A DNA stretch of 64,000 nucleotides, taken from NCBI RefSeq assembly GCF_913064665.1, contig NZ_CAJYBT010000010.1, forward strand, positions 45,917 through 109,916. The letters are read 5' to 3'. Source of the DNA: an uncultured Thioclava sp. GTDB taxonomy: Bacteria > Pseudomonadota > Alphaproteobacteria > Rhodobacterales > Rhodobacteraceae. The notes under the pieces were generated by a model. That model was given only the letters and a program-made list of their open reading frames with translations. It had not been told where the DNA came from and searched no databases. The first letter of the stretch is position 1, and each line of letters begins with the position of its first letter. The position numbers and the translations under genes are program-made. Below, in pieces: positions 1 to 9,289 of this stretch.

Positions 1-1
1 C

Positions 2-742
2 CCCGCGATCCACGATCTGGCCGAGACCCGCGCCTGGATCACGATCCTTGCACAAGCCGCGCAGGAGGCCGCGCGCACCCACGACCTGCCCGTCTTCATG
101 GGTGGCGATCACGCGATGGCGGCAGGAACGGTCAGCGGCATTGCGGCACATGCGGCCAGCCTGAACCGCCCGCTTTTCGTGCTGTGGCTGGATGCCCATC
201 CCGATCTGCACACGCTCGACACCACAACCAGCGGCAATCTGCACGGCACGCCGGTCGCCTATTTCACCGCCCAGCCGGGGTTTGAGGCCTATCCGCCGCT
301 CAAACATGCCGTGGAGCCAGCCAATATTTGTATGATGGGCATCCGCTCGGTCGATCCGGCAGAGCGTGACCGCATCACCGCGACGGGCATTGAGGTGCAT
401 GACATGCGCGCACTCGATGAGACCGGCGTGCTGGCCCCGTTGCGTGCGTTTCTGGCCCGTGTGCGCGCCGCCAATGGACTGCTGCATGTCAGCTTCGACG
501 TTGATTTTCTCGACCCTGCAATCGCGCCTGCCGTGGGCACAACCGTGCCCGGTGGGGCGACCTTCCGCGAGGCGCATCTGATCATGGAGGAGCTGTGTGA
601 CAGCACCCTCGTAACCTCGCTTGATCTGGTCGAGCTGAACCCGTTTCTCGATGAGCGCGGGCGCACTGCAAAACTGATCCGCGACCTCACCGCCAGCCTG
701 TTTGGCCGACGCGTTCTTGACCGCATGACCCGGAGCTATTGA
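2..742 (+). CDS. rocF: Arginase (5' end outside window)
   Basis: Hydrolyses L-arginine to ornithine and urea in the cytoplasm. The reading frame is already open at the window edge, so only the last 246 residues are seen. The manganese-site motifs of the ureohydrolase family are present in order: GGDHA (usually GGDHS), DAHPD, SFDVDFLDP and the terminal ELNP with an acidic residue. The stop TGA overlaps the ATG of the ornithine cyclodeaminase gene by one base, so the two are translationally coupled and form an arginine to ornithine to proline route. Agmatinase or another ureohydrolase is possible, but the ornithine-using neighbour favours arginase. Confidence 0.9.
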   Translation, partial: PAIHDLAETRAWITILAQAAQEAARTHDLPVFMGGDHAMAAGTVSGIAAHAASLNRPLFVLWLDAHPDLHTLDTTTSGNLHGTPVAYFTAQPGFEAYPPLKHAVEPANICMMGIRSVDPAERDRITATGIEVHDMRALDETGVLAPLRAFLARVRAANGLLHVSFDVDFLDPAIAPAVGTTVPGGATFREAHLIMEELCDSTLVTSLDLVELNPFLDERGRTAKLIRDLTASLFGRRVLDRMTRSY

Positions 743-1797
743 TGACCTCGCAGGCCCCTACCCCTTCGGCGCTCGCCTTTGTGCCCTTCGTCTCTGTCGC
801 CAACATGATGCGGCTGGTGAACTCCATCGGCCCCGAGCAGGTACTGCGCGACTTGGCCGCATATATCGAGCAGGATTTCCGCCGCTGGCCGGAATTCGAC
901 AAGACCCCGCGCGTGGCGAGCCATTCGCAAGAGGGCGTGATCGAGCTGATGCCCACGGCAGACGCCGAAAATTACGGCTTCAAATATGTCAACGGCCACC
1001 CCAAGAACGGGCGCACCGGGCATCAGACGGTGACGGCCTTTGGCGTGCTGTCCTCGGTCGCGACGGGCTATCCGCTGCTGCTGTCGGAAATGACGGTACT
1101 GACGGCGCTGCGCACGGCGGCGACCTCGGCTTTGGTGGGTAAATACCTCGCCCCGAAAGGCGCAACCGTGATGGCGATGATCGGCAATGGCGCGCAATGC
1201 GAATTTCAGGCGCTGGCCTTTCGCGCGATCTGCGGCATCAACCGCTTGCGCCTGTATGACATCGACCCTGCGGCCACCGCGAAAGCCATGCGCAACCTCA
1301 GCGCGCAGGGCTTTGGCGTGACGGCCTGCACATCGGGCGCGCAGGCCGTGGAGGGCGCGCAGATCATCACCACCTGCACCGCCGACAAGCAATGCGCGAC
1401 GATCCTGAGCGATAACATGGTCGGCGCGGGCGTGCATATCAACGCGATTGGCGGCGATTGCCCCGGCAAGACTGAGCTGCATCGCGATATCCTCACCCGC
1501 TCGGATATTTTCGTGGAATACCCGCCGCAAACCCGGATCGAGGGCGAGATCCAGCAGCTTGACGCCGATCACCCCGTGACCGAGCTGTGGCAGGTGATGC
1601 GCGGCGAGGCCGAGGGGCGGCGCGATGCGCGCCAGATCACGCTATTTGACTCTGTGGGTTTCGCAATCGAGGATTTCAGCGCCCTGCGCTACATTCACGA
1701 CCAGATCGCGGGCAGCGATTTTTACCAGCCGCTTGATCTGCTGGCCGATCCCGATGACACGCGCGATCTGTTTGGCATGCTTATCCGCGCGGCGTGA
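742..1797 (+). CDS. Ornithine cyclodeaminase
   Basis: Converts L-ornithine to L-proline and ammonia using NAD(H) in the enzyme. The 351-residue protein has the ornithine cyclodeaminase/mu-crystallin layout: an N-terminal substrate domain with a RTAATSAL segment near residue 130 and a Rossmann segment (MAMIGNGAQCEFQ) near residues 145-160. The ATG at 742 is chosen because it overlaps the arginase stop as TGATG; a TTG one codon earlier is in frame but less likely. Together with arginase it funnels arginine nitrogen and carbon to proline and glutamate. Confidence 0.92.
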   Translation: MTSQAPTPSALAFVPFVSVANMMRLVNSIGPEQVLRDLAAYIEQDFRRWPEFDKTPRVASHSQEGVIELMPTADAENYGFKYVNGHPKNGRTGHQTVTAFGVLSSVATGYPLLLSEMTVLTALRTAATSALVGKYLAPKGATVMAMIGNGAQCEFQALAFRAICGINRLRLYDIDPAATAKAMRNLSAQGFGVTACTSGAQAVEGAQIITTCTADKQCATILSDNMVGAGVHINAIGGDCPGKTELHRDILTRSDIFVEYPPQTRIEGEIQQLDADHPVTELWQVMRGEAEGRRDARQITLFDSVGFAIEDFSALRYIHDQIAGSDFYQPLDLLADPDDTRDLFGMLIRAA

Positions 1798-1863
1798 ACG
1801 CCCCTCGCGGTCTTGGGGGCGCGGCAGGTCTGCCCTGCCCCCTTTGGCCTGCCAAAAGCGAAG

Positions 1864-2418
1864 TCAACCGATCTTAGCCCCTCGCGAAAGCGCAGCGTCT
1901 TGCAAGCTGCGGCAAATCTCGGCGATGATCTGTTCTGGCGGCTGCGCAATATCACAGATCAGCGCGCCTTCCTCTTCGCTGGGCGCCTCAAGATCGGCCA
2001 ACTGACAGTCAAGCAACGTGGCTGGTTTCAAATGGTCTGTCCGCTGCGCCAAACGCGCCTTGATCAAAGCGCGCGTACCGCTCAGATACACAATCGGAAT
2101 CTTGCCGAGCTTACTGCGCAAGCGGTCGCGATAGGCATGTTTGAGCGCGGAGCAGGCGAAAATCACACGTTGCCGACTGAGCATACCCACGCGCAGTACC
2201 TCATAGGAAACCCGGTCAAGCCACTCCGATTGCATCGCATCATCCAGCGCCTTGCCCGATGCGATTTGCGCTTCATTCGCAGGCAGATGATAGTCATCGG
2301 CGTCAAGAAACCGCCCACCCAAGGCCTGCGCGACACCTTTGGCAATCGTACTTTTGCCGGTGCCACTCACGCCCATCACAAGCACTGATTCAATAGGATC
2401 TCTTGAGTTTACAGCCAT
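1864..2418 (-). CDS. gntK: Gluconokinase
   Basis: Phosphorylates D-gluconate to 6-phosphogluconate, feeding the Entner-Doudoroff or pentose phosphate route. The P-loop MGVSGTGKST lies near the N-terminus, followed by the family's DADDYH segment, a WLDR region and the CSALK motif, all typical of the short GntK/IdnK kinases; about 184 residues is the usual length. I chose the ATG at 2418; a TTG three codons upstream (2427) is possible. No gluconate transporter or dehydratase is adjacent, so it stands alone and faces away from the next gene. Confidence 0.9.
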   Translation of the reverse strand: MAVNSRDPIESVLVMGVSGTGKSTIAKGVAQALGGRFLDADDYHLPANEAQIASGKALDDAMQSEWLDRVSYEVLRVGMLSRQRVIFACSALKHAYRDRLRSKLGKIPIVYLSGTRALIKARLAQRTDHLKPATLLDCQLADLEAPSEEEGALICDIAQPPEQIIAEICRSLQDAALSRGAKIG

Positions 2419-2835
2419 TTCGCCCAACCAGAGTTAACGATATTTTCTGTCATTGCTTGGCTTTTTAGTCCGATCTTATCTTTAACAGGATAGGCTGATT
2501 TCCCTAATGGGAAAGAACGCAAAAGAATATGCAAAACCGAAAGTGGGGAAACAAAGCGTCGGACAATCGCCAAGCGTGCCGATTTCGCCACAACCGCAGT
2601 TGCGTGCCCGCGCCTTGCGGTGTCGCGCCGGTACCAAGGTTCGCAAATGACGCGGGGGCCTGCCCCCAAGCGACAGTTTCAACTGATGAACTCAGGGGAA
2701 ATTCAGCCCCCAGCACGGCCCAATGCGCCAGCTTCCAAAGTGCTCGCCCCAAATATCGCGTGACAGCTTTCAGCCATTGGCGTGGGGCATAACTGTGCTA
2801 TCTGACAGGCATAACAACAAGATGACGGCACCAAT
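2419..2835. other. Intergenic region, no convincing gene
   Basis: This 417-base stretch separates the divergent gluconokinase and AbrB-family genes. Several short open frames cross it but none has a ribosome-binding site plus a recognisable protein. It contains a small GGGGGCCTGCCCCC inverted repeat near 2653 and presumably holds both divergent promoters. I see no tRNA, riboswitch or mobile element here. Confidence 0.5.
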
Positions 2836-3909
2836 ATGCTTGCCTCTTTGCTGACCCTCCCCGCGAAATGGCCCACACCGCTGCGCTGGGGTGTCTTGAT
2901 CTTGGGCTCAAGCCTTTTGGCGCTGCTGCTGGGACAGGCACATCTGTCTGCGGCGCTGCTTTTGGGACCGATGATCGTCGCGATTGCGATGGCCGGGCTG
3001 GGCTCTGGCGTGGCGATCCCGCGGGTTGTTTTCATCATCGCGCAAAGCGTGGTCGGCATGATGATGGCCTCAAAACTGCCCCCCGAGCTGTTTCCTGAAA
3101 TTGCGCGCGACTGGCCAATCTTTGCGGCGGGAATCCTGTCGACCGTGTTGGGCGCGATCAGTCTGGGCTGGTTGCTTTCGCGCACGGGCATGCTGCCCGG
3201 TAGCACGGCGATCTGGGGATCGTCGCCCGGGGCCGCGACGGTAATGACGCTGATGTCGGAAAGCTACGGCGCCGATATGCGGCTGGTCGCGATGATGCAA
3301 TATCTGCGCGTGGCGTGCTGCGCGATCGCGGCCACGGTGGTGGTGAAACTCTTTGGGATCGCGCCGAGCCACACCGTGAGTTTAGCGCCAAGCGTCGTGC
3401 CCCATAGCGCGCTGGAGATTGCCAAGACCCTGACATTGGCGATTGGCGCGGGGTTGATCGGTTGGCGCTTGAAAGTGCCCGGTGGCGGGTTGCTGACACC
3501 GCTGATCGCAGGGGTGATCTACAATCTCGGCGGTCTGGGCGTGATCGCATTGCCCCAGCCCGTGCTGGCGCTGAGCTATGCTATCGTCGGCTGGGGGATT
3601 GGCATGCGGTTCTCTCACGAGGTGTTGCGCCATGCCGCGCGGGTGTTGCCGCTGGTGCTGGGCATGATCGTGACGCTAATTGCGCTTTGCGCGGGCTTTG
3701 CCGCCCTTTTGGTGCATTTTGCCGGCATCGAGCCGGTGACCGCCTATCTGGCGACCAGCCCCGGTGGCGCCGATTCCGTGGCAATCATCGCGGCGGGCAC
3801 GCAGGTGGATATCCCCTTTGTGATGGCGATGCAGATCGGGCGATTCCTGCTGGTGCTGATCGCGGGTCCGGCAATGGCGCGCTACCTGTCACGCGGGGCA
3901 CGGAGCTAA
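2836..3909 (+). CDS. AbrB-family integral membrane protein
   Basis: A 357-residue inner-membrane protein that is hydrophobic almost throughout, with roughly ten membrane segments. It matches the internally duplicated AbrB/AmoA-type family (often misnamed ammonia monooxygenase or AbrB transcriptional regulator): each half carries a Gly/Pro-rich segment, SSPGAATVM near residue 130 and TSPGGADSVA near residue 310. The parallel SPGxA motifs support the duplication. Its substrate is unknown; a transport role is inferred from topology only. It is a single gene, followed by the convergent rpmG. Confidence 0.8.
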   Translation: MLASLLTLPAKWPTPLRWGVLILGSSLLALLLGQAHLSAALLLGPMIVAIAMAGLGSGVAIPRVVFIIAQSVVGMMMASKLPPELFPEIARDWPIFAAGILSTVLGAISLGWLLSRTGMLPGSTAIWGSSPGAATVMTLMSESYGADMRLVAMMQYLRVACCAIAATVVVKLFGIAPSHTVSLAPSVVPHSALEIAKTLTLAIGAGLIGWRLKVPGGGLLTPLIAGVIYNLGGLGVIALPQPVLALSYAIVGWGIGMRFSHEVLRHAARVLPLVLGMIVTLIALCAGFAALLVHFAGIEPVTAYLATSPGGADSVAIIAAGTQVDIPFVMAMQIGRFLLVLIAGPAMARYLSRGARS

Positions 3910-3940
3910 CATTTGCCGCCAAATCAGGCGCGCCAAAAGC

Positions 3941-3966
3941 AAAAGGCCGCGCCCAACGGCACGGCC
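3941..3966 (-). terminator. Terminator of rpmG
   Basis: On the minus strand a GGCCG/CGGCC stem with a 12-base loop is followed by TTTTGCTTTT. It lies 26 bases after the rpmG stop codon and also sits just beyond the convergent AbrB-family gene, so it may serve both. Confidence 0.65.
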
Positions 3967-3991
3967 CTTCAACCAATCCAAAGCGGCGATC

Positions 3992-4159
3992 TTATTTGAT
4001 CTTGCCTTCTTTGTATTCAACATGCTTGCGCACGACCGGATCGTATTTGTTCACGGCCATTTTTTCCGTCATGGTGCGGGCATTCTTCTTGGTCACATAG
4101 AAGTGCCCGGTGCCCGCCGTCGAGTTCAGACGGATCTTGATCGTCGTCGGCTTCGCCAT
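3992..4159 (-). CDS. rpmG: Ribosomal protein L33
   Basis: Small basic protein of the 50S subunit, 55 residues. It begins [18 protein letters not shown] and carries the characteristic FYVTKKN segment and the C-terminal [14 protein letters not shown] motif. It lacks the zinc-binding cysteines, so it is the cysteine-free form. The start is fixed by an AGGAG ribosome-binding site seven bases upstream; the eight extra codons that could be read before it have no such site. It is monocistronic with its own terminator. Confidence 0.97.
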   Translation of the reverse strand: MAKPTTIKIRLNSTAGTGHFYVTKKNARTMTEKMAVNKYDPVVRKHVEYKEGKIK

Positions 4160-4353
4160 TTTAATTCTCCTAGCTCCGGGCACATCGGCGCGCCCGCGGA
4201 ATCCTTGAAGCCCGCCTTTTAGCTATACCCCATGCGGAGTCAACACCAAAACCCAGGCCGCACCCCAGATTTCCCGCGCGGCTTGGCGCAGAAAATAAAA
4301 TAGACGCCCGTTTTTCGACAGTCCCACGCGCAAGCGGGTGCTAAGTTGGCGTC

Positions 4354-5415
4354 ATGCTATTTGATTTGCCAGATCACGCCACCCTGTATCGCGCCCTGCT
4401 AGAGCGCGACTCGCGTTATGACGGGCAGGCCTTTGTCTGCGTAGCCACCACAGGCATTTTTTGCCGCCTGACCTGCCCTGCGCGCAAACCGCTGGCTCAA
4501 AACTGCACCTTTCACGACTCGATCGGGGCCTGCTTTGAGGCCGGGTTTCGTCCCTGTAAACGCTGCCATCCGATGCAAGCCGCCGCCAAAGCCGAGCCAG
4601 TCATCGCCACACTTCTTGACGCACTCGAGGCCGATCCGGCGCGGCGCTGGCGGGAAGGCGATCTCGCGCAGATGGGCTATGATCTGTCCACCGTGCGGCG
4701 GGCTTTCAGGCGTCATTTCGGGATGACTTTTCTGGACATGGCCCGGCTGCGTCGCTTGCGCGAGGGGTTTGAGACGCTGGCCGAGGGCGGCAAGGTGATC
4801 ACCGCGCAGCATCAGGCCAGCTTTGATTCGCCCAGCGCCTTTCGTGCGGCCTTTGCCCGACTGATGGGATGCGCGCCGGGCGCCTTTCGGGCAGATGCCG
4901 CGCTGCGCGCCAGCTGGATCGCCACGCCTTTGGGCGACATGATCGCGCTGAGCAGCGCGACCCATCTGCATCTTTTGGAATTTCTCGACCGCAAGGCGCT
5001 GCCCGCGGAGTTGAAAAAGCTGCGCGAAACCACGCCCGGCGGAATCGGTATCGGGCGGTTTACCCCCACCGATCAGGCCGAGGCGGAACTGACCGAATAT
5101 TTCGCGGGCCGCAGCGCGCAGTTCGCCACGCCGCTGGCCCAGCACGGATCAGAGTTCTCCCGCGCCGTCTGGGCCGCGTTGCGCACCATCCCCGCAGGCC
5201 AAACCCGCAGCTATGCCCAGATCGCCCAAGCCATCAATCGCCCCAGTGCGACCCGTGCCGTCGCGCGTGCCAACGGGGCCAATCAGATCGCGCTGATGGT
5301 GCCCTGCCATCGGGTGATCGGCGCGGATGGGTCGCTGACGGGCTATGGTGGCGGGCTGTGGCGCAAGCAACGCCTGATCGAGATCGGGCGCGGCTTCAAG
5401 TCTGCCACCCCCTGA
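4354..5415 (+). CDS. ada: Ada: methylphosphotriester/O6-methylguanine repair protein and regulator
   Basis: Repairs alkylated DNA and activates the adaptive response. The 353-residue protein has all three parts: an N-terminal zinc domain with cysteines in GIFCRLTCPARKP and FRPCKRCHP (the first of these is the usual methyl acceptor), a single AraC-type helix-turn-helix around residues 90-170, and a C-terminal O6-alkylguanine methyltransferase domain with the acceptor PCHRVI near residue 315 followed by GYGGGLWRK. It is a lone gene; no alkB or alkA is next to it. An Ada box upstream was not identified. Confidence 0.95.
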   Translation: MLFDLPDHATLYRALLERDSRYDGQAFVCVATTGIFCRLTCPARKPLAQNCTFHDSIGACFEAGFRPCKRCHPMQAAAKAEPVIATLLDALEADPARRWREGDLAQMGYDLSTVRRAFRRHFGMTFLDMARLRRLREGFETLAEGGKVITAQHQASFDSPSAFRAAFARLMGCAPGAFRADAALRASWIATPLGDMIALSSATHLHLLEFLDRKALPAELKKLRETTPGGIGIGRFTPTDQAEAELTEYFAGRSAQFATPLAQHGSEFSRAVWAALRTIPAGQTRSYAQIAQAINRPSATRAVARANGANQIALMVPCHRVIGADGSLTGYGGGLWRKQRLIEIGRGFKSATP

Positions 5416-5475
5416 AATGCAAGATGCGGGCCACGGCGCTTGGCCCCGACCCGCATCCCAATGTCCAAGCCCAGA

Positions 5476-6186
5476 TCAGACCAGCGGCTTGCCCATCGTC
5501 TGATGGATTATCGCCACTTTCTCTGTCTGCAAGCCAAGCGCTGCCGCCAGATTCGCAAGATATTGCTTTTCGGCCTCGGTATCGACGGTAATCGCCATCA
5601 GCGCGGCGGAATAGACCTGCGCTTTCATGCTTTCAGCCGTATCACGGGCGAGGCCCGTCACGTCGATCTCGGCGTCGAGTTCGGATTTCACGAAGGCGAT
5701 TTCCTCATCGGAGGCATCCGAAAGGTGATCAAGAATGGTCGTGCGTTCCTGATCGTCGATCGACCCGTCGGCCTTGGCCGCCTGAATCATCGCGCGGATC
5801 ATCAGTTTCGCCTGATCCTCCATCGCGGGTTCTGCCGCCGTGCCGCCCGTAACCGCGCTAAGCATGCCGCCCAGACCGCCTGCGCCCGTCTTGGCCGCAC
5901 TTGTCAGCGCGCCCATCAACGACCCAAGCCCCGCCTCAGCCGCTCCCGTCGCCGAGGCTGCCTGATCACCAAATTTGGCGAACATATCGCGCACGCTGTC
6001 CTTGCCGCCGGGGACGCCCATTTTTTCCGCCATATCGCCGATCTGATCGGCTACGCCGCCGGGTTGACCGGCACTTCCGAGGGCGTCTTTCATGCCCTGC
6101 AAGCCACCCATTTTCGAAAACTTCTGCGCCCCTTTGGCAGCAGCAAACCCCACCGCCAAAGTTGCCAATGTCTTGACGAAGCTCAT
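5476..6186 (-). CDS. DUF533/TerB-like protein
   Basis: A 236-residue protein related to E. coli YebE. The N-terminal half is Gly/Ala-rich and low in complexity (residues 20-110), starting with a hydrophobic LATLAVGFAAAKGAQKF segment. The C-terminal half (about residues 115-230) is a helical TerB-like domain with the acidic ADGSIDDQER motif, typical of DUF533. Function is unknown; a membrane- or metal-related role is only inferred from the TerB fold. A GGGAGG ribosome-binding site eight bases before the ATG supports this start. Confidence 0.8.
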   Translation of the reverse strand: MSFVKTLATLAVGFAAAKGAQKFSKMGGLQGMKDALGSAGQPGGVADQIGDMAEKMGVPGGKDSVRDMFAKFGDQAASATGAAEAGLGSLMGALTSAAKTGAGGLGGMLSAVTGGTAAEPAMEDQAKLMIRAMIQAAKADGSIDDQERTTILDHLSDASDEEIAFVKSELDAEIDVTGLARDTAESMKAQVYSAALMAITVDTEAEKQYLANLAAALGLQTEKVAIIHQTMGKPLV

Positions 6187-6266
6187 GTCAGCCTCCCGAG
6201 TTGAGTTAAATCCACGCCAGTCTTGCGCGTGATCCCCCGGAAGGCCAGCAAAAACGCTATATCAGG

Positions 6267-6650
6267 TCAAAGCGCCGCGATGACGTCCTTGAGCATTGCG
6301 CGCACCTTGGTTGCGACTTCGGCTAGCCCGTCACTTTTCACCGCCTGCATCGAGACCACCGGATCGACGGCTGACACCTCGACCCCACCTTCGACTTCGC
6401 GCAGGATCACGTTGCAGGGCAACATCGCGCCAATTTTGGGCTCGTGCTGGATCGCTCTAAAGGCCAGTTTCGGATTGCACGCGCCAAGGATCTTGTAGCG
6501 CGGCATGTCTTCATCCAGCTTGGCCTTCATCGTGGCCGAGACATTGATCTCCGTCAGCACGCCAAACCCCGCCGCGCCCAAAGCCGCGCGCACCTGCGCC
6601 TCAACGGCGTCAAAATCTCCGTCCAATGTCTTGTCGATCGTATAAGTCAT
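6267..6650 (-). CDS. DUF302 family protein
   Basis: A 127-residue cytoplasmic protein beginning MTYTIDKTLDGDFDAVEAQV. It has the DUF302 pattern: a beta-alpha N-terminus (GFGVLTEINV), the KILGACNPKLAFRAI segment with a conserved Cys, and LPCNVILRE. The open frame extends about 100 codons further upstream, but AGGAGG sits nine bases before this ATG and the extension reads as noise, so 6650 is the start. The biochemical function of DUF302 proteins is not settled. Confidence 0.88.
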   Translation of the reverse strand: MTYTIDKTLDGDFDAVEAQVRAALGAAGFGVLTEINVSATMKAKLDEDMPRYKILGACNPKLAFRAIQHEPKIGAMLPCNVILREVEGGVEVSAVDPVVSMQAVKSDGLAEVATKVRAMLKDVIAAL

Positions 6651-6815
6651 CTTCGCTCCTCCTGAAGGTCGTATAAGTCTACCTTCTAAGCTTGGGGTCT
6701 GGCGCGAAAAAGAAAGGTCCACTCGCGCAGAGGTGCGATTGCAATTTCGCACAGTGCGGCGCCACTGCGGCCAAGACCCCGAGGGAACCCCCTCCCTCAA
6801 AGCCATGAAAAATTT

Positions 6816-7240
6816 GCGCGGATGGCCTGTAAGCCGGATTCTGTCCAAGGGTTGCCCCTCTGGATGACCATTCCTCTCGCCCTGTCGTTGCCAACAGGGT
6901 CCAGCCGCCAACCCGGATCGCTCGGGGCGAAGTTCCCCTGCCGTCACCCGTTGCCGGGGCGGCGCACGATCCCTATTCGGCGTTGCTCCCGGTGGGGCTT
7001 GCCATGCCAGGACTGTTACCAGCCCCGCGGTGGGCTCTTACCCCACCGTTTCACCCTTACCCACAAGATCCGCCGAGGCGAACCGATTGGGCGGTATCTT
7101 TTCTGTGGCGCTTTCCGTCGGGTTGCCCCGCCCGGGCGTTACCCGGCACCGTTACTTCATGGAGTCCGGACTTTCCTCGGGCACCCAGCTGTCCGCAGAA
7201 ACGGAGCTATGGGCACTCGCGGTCATCCGGCCATCCGCGC
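6816..7240 (-). ncRNA. rnpB: RNase P RNA (M1 RNA)
   Basis: Catalytic RNA that removes 5' leaders from tRNA precursors. Read on the minus strand, the ends GCGCGGATGGCC (7240-7229) and GGCCATCCGCGC (6827-6816) form the closing P1 helix. The conserved GAGGAAAGTCCGGAC core is at 7179-7165, and the 3' conserved AGAATCCGGCTTACAGG lies next to the closing helix. About 425 nt is usual for the alphaproteobacterial type-A RNA. Open frames over this region on either strand are spurious. Exact mature ends are inferred from the P1 pairing. Confidence 0.96.
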
Positions 7241-7247
7241 ATCGTTG

Positions 7248-7276
7248 CAGATAGGCAATCACATGCGGCGGGTCAA
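7248..7276 (-). promoter_or_regulatory. rnpB promoter
   Basis: On the minus strand TTGACC (7276-7271), a 17-base spacer and TATCTG (7253-7248) sit so that transcription would begin within a few bases of the first P1 nucleotide at 7240. The same TTGAC-17-TATCT layout is found before rpmB and the tRNA-Tyr gene in this window. Confidence 0.75.
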
Positions 7277-7280
7277 TCGC

Positions 7281-8483
7281 CTAGGCGCGCGCCGCCCGTG
7301 CTTCACGTGCCAACAGGACCAGCGTGATCAGGCACAACAGCGCCACGACGGCGGCAAAGCCGATCGCGCTGGCGTAAAGCCCAAAGACCGCGCTGGCCAA
7401 GCCAACCCCGACCACCGGCAGTGACAGCGCAACATAGGACACCGTGAAAAAGGTCGAGGTGACGGCAGCGCGTTCGTCAACGGGCGCGGCTTGCGCGACC
7501 CGGCCCAGCCCGGCACGCAGCACCAACCCGTTCCCCACACCCGCAATCATCGCCCCAACGAAAATCACCGAGAGTTGCGCCAACACAAGCCCGGCGCCCA
7601 AGACCAACACCCCCGTCAACAGCAGACCGACCCCGATGGGCAAGCGACGATGCGCCGGAAAGAGCGGCAACAACATCTGTCCCAGCACCGCCATCAGCAG
7701 GAAAGAGGCCACATCCAACCCGACCAGAATCTCGCTGTGACGCCCCAAAACCGCGCCTAGAAACGCGGGCGACACGGCCGTGAAGAACCCCGCCACCATG
7801 AAACCGGCAAAGGCCGCCGTGGCTGCGGGCACAAAGACCGGACGGACCTCGGGCGGCACTTCGAGACGCTGCATCTGCAGCCGTGGATGCGCGGGTTTGT
7901 TGACGGTTTCCGGCGCGATCAAGATCAGCACGGCACCGATCACGGCCAGCCCAAGATGGCTAAGGTAGGGTGTCACCAGCGGGTCAGACACGTCTTGCAA
8001 GATAAGCGCCGCAAATAGCGGCCCCAGCCCCAACCCGCCCAGATTGGCCGCAACGGCCACCAGCGGGCCATGCGCGCGCCAACGCTCTGGCATCAGCTCG
8101 ATCACCGACACCGTCGCAGCACCCGTGTAAATCCCCGCCGACATCCCCGAGATCAACCGCCCCAGTAACAGCCAGCTCAGCCCGTCGGCCTGCGCCAAGA
8201 TCACGTCGCTCAGCGCCGCACAGCCCAGCCCTGCCAGCAGCATCGGCCGTCGCCCGATCTGATCCGACCAGCGCCCCATGCCCAAAAGCGCCCCGATCAC
8301 CCCCACCGCATAGACTGCAAAAATCACCGTGATCAGCGGCTCGGAAAACCCAAAACCCTGCCGATAGAGCGGATAAAGCGGGGTTGGCACCGTGGTGCCC
8401 AGCATCACCACGAAAAATGCGAATACCGTGCCCGGCAGACCCAAAACATGGCGTAATCTGGAAGCGGCGTGAAACGACGTCAT
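7281..8483 (-). CDS. MFS transporter (sugar-efflux/drug type)
   Basis: A 400-residue, 12-helix major facilitator. The first inter-helix loop carries GMGRWSDQIGRRPMLL, the classic MFS motif A, near residue 70. The N-terminus (TVPTPLYPLYRQGFGFS) resembles proton-driven efflux proteins of the YfcJ/EmrD class. The start at 8483 is preceded by GGAG nine bases upstream; an upstream Met (8519) would add 12 polar residues. Substrate cannot be told from sequence. The gene ends only 5 bases before the rnpB promoter, so read-through into rnpB is possible. Confidence 0.85.
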   Translation of the reverse strand: MTSFHAASRLRHVLGLPGTVFAFFVVMLGTTVPTPLYPLYRQGFGFSEPLITVIFAVYAVGVIGALLGMGRWSDQIGRRPMLLAGLGCAALSDVILAQADGLSWLLLGRLISGMSAGIYTGAATVSVIELMPERWRAHGPLVAVAANLGGLGLGPLFAALILQDVSDPLVTPYLSHLGLAVIGAVLILIAPETVNKPAHPRLQMQRLEVPPEVRPVFVPAATAAFAGFMVAGFFTAVSPAFLGAVLGRHSEILVGLDVASFLLMAVLGQMLLPLFPAHRRLPIGVGLLLTGVLVLGAGLVLAQLSVIFVGAMIAGVGNGLVLRAGLGRVAQAAPVDERAAVTSTFFTVSYVALSLPVVGVGLASAVFGLYASAIGFAAVVALLCLITLVLLAREARAARA

Positions 8484-8667
8484 ACGAAAGGGTCTCCGGG
8501 CAGTTGGGCAATCGGGCAAGCGCGACGCGCGCCGTCACGAGCGCTCCACTTGGCGCGGCGAAGCGGCGCGGCCATTCACGAATGAGTGAGCGCCCTGCGC
8601 GGTTTTTGTTGCAATTCGCAAGCGCTTTGCCAAGGCTGTAGGTTCAGAATGTGAAAGGGAGAGTCAC

Positions 8668-9102
8668 ATGATTAAGGGAGGAACCCGCCTCGGGCTTGCG
8701 CTCGCGGCGACACTATGGGCCTTGCCGGTCTTTGCCGAGCAAAAGGTCGCCATTCAGGTCGATGAAGCCGACCCGAAAGTGATGAATATCGCGCTCAATA
8801 ACGCCGCGAATATCATCAAATATTATGAGGAGAAGGGTGAGAAGATAAGCGTCGAGATCGTCACCTATGGCCCCGGCCTGAACATGCTGCGCTCGGACAC
8901 GTCGCCGGTGAAGGCGCGAATCGAGGAAATGGCGATGACCGATCAGCCGATTCATTTCCGCGCCTGCGCCAACACGATTGCGGGAATGACGCGAAAACTG
9001 GGCAAGGCGCCGCCGCTGGTTGACGAGGCCGAAGTCGTGCCCTCGGGCGCGGTCTATCTGATGGAGCTTCAAGGTCAGGGCTACGCGTATTTGCGCCCCT
9101 GA
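8668..9102 (+). CDS. Periplasmic DsrE-family protein
   Basis: A 144-residue protein with a clear signal peptide (GLALAATLWALPVFA, cleavage before EQK near residue 23). The mature part looks like the DsrE/DsrF sulfur-relay fold: VAIQVDEADPKVMNIALNNA, IVTYGPGLNML, and a single cysteine in FRACANTIAGM near residue 100, at the position where DsrE proteins carry the persulfide cysteine. The periplasmic location separates it from cytoplasmic TusD/DsrE. GGGAGA upstream fixes the start. Specific partners are unknown; it is monocistronic with its own terminator. Confidence 0.82.
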   Translation: MIKGGTRLGLALAATLWALPVFAEQKVAIQVDEADPKVMNIALNNAANIIKYYEEKGEKISVEIVTYGPGLNMLRSDTSPVKARIEEMAMTDQPIHFRACANTIAGMTRKLGKAPPLVDEAEVVPSGAVYLMELQGQGYAYLRP

Positions 9103-9130
9103 GCGTCCAAGCGCGAAAATACAAAAGAGA

Positions 9131-9159
9131 GGGGCGCGCGCGCAGGCTGCGCCCCTTTT
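9131..9159 (+). terminator. Terminator after the DsrE-family gene
   Basis: GGGGCGC (9131-9137) pairs with GCGCCCC (9149-9155) and is followed by TTTTC, 29 bases after the stop codon. Confidence 0.8.
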
Positions 9160-9289
9160 CGCGGACCAGAATTCCCAAGTGATGGGCGGACAGCAACGCG
9201 TTAACAATTATTAGCGCCTCTTCAACACTTCGTTGATATCAATGGGCATGGCTGCGTAACTTACTGTCAGTGAACAGAAACATCCTTGC

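Noticed and set aside
2683..2701. CTGATGA ... GAAA resembling a hammerhead ribozyme core
   Set aside because: Only eight bases separate the two motifs, which cannot form a proper stem II, and no matching stem I or III is found.
4399..5145. Long minus-strand frame opposite ada
   Set aside because: It is the codon-position shadow of a GC-rich gene; the plus frame has complete Ada motifs.
6822..7424. Several plus-strand open frames of 70-200 codons
   Set aside because: They lie antisense to the RNase P RNA and the end of the MFS gene and show no protein-like signal.
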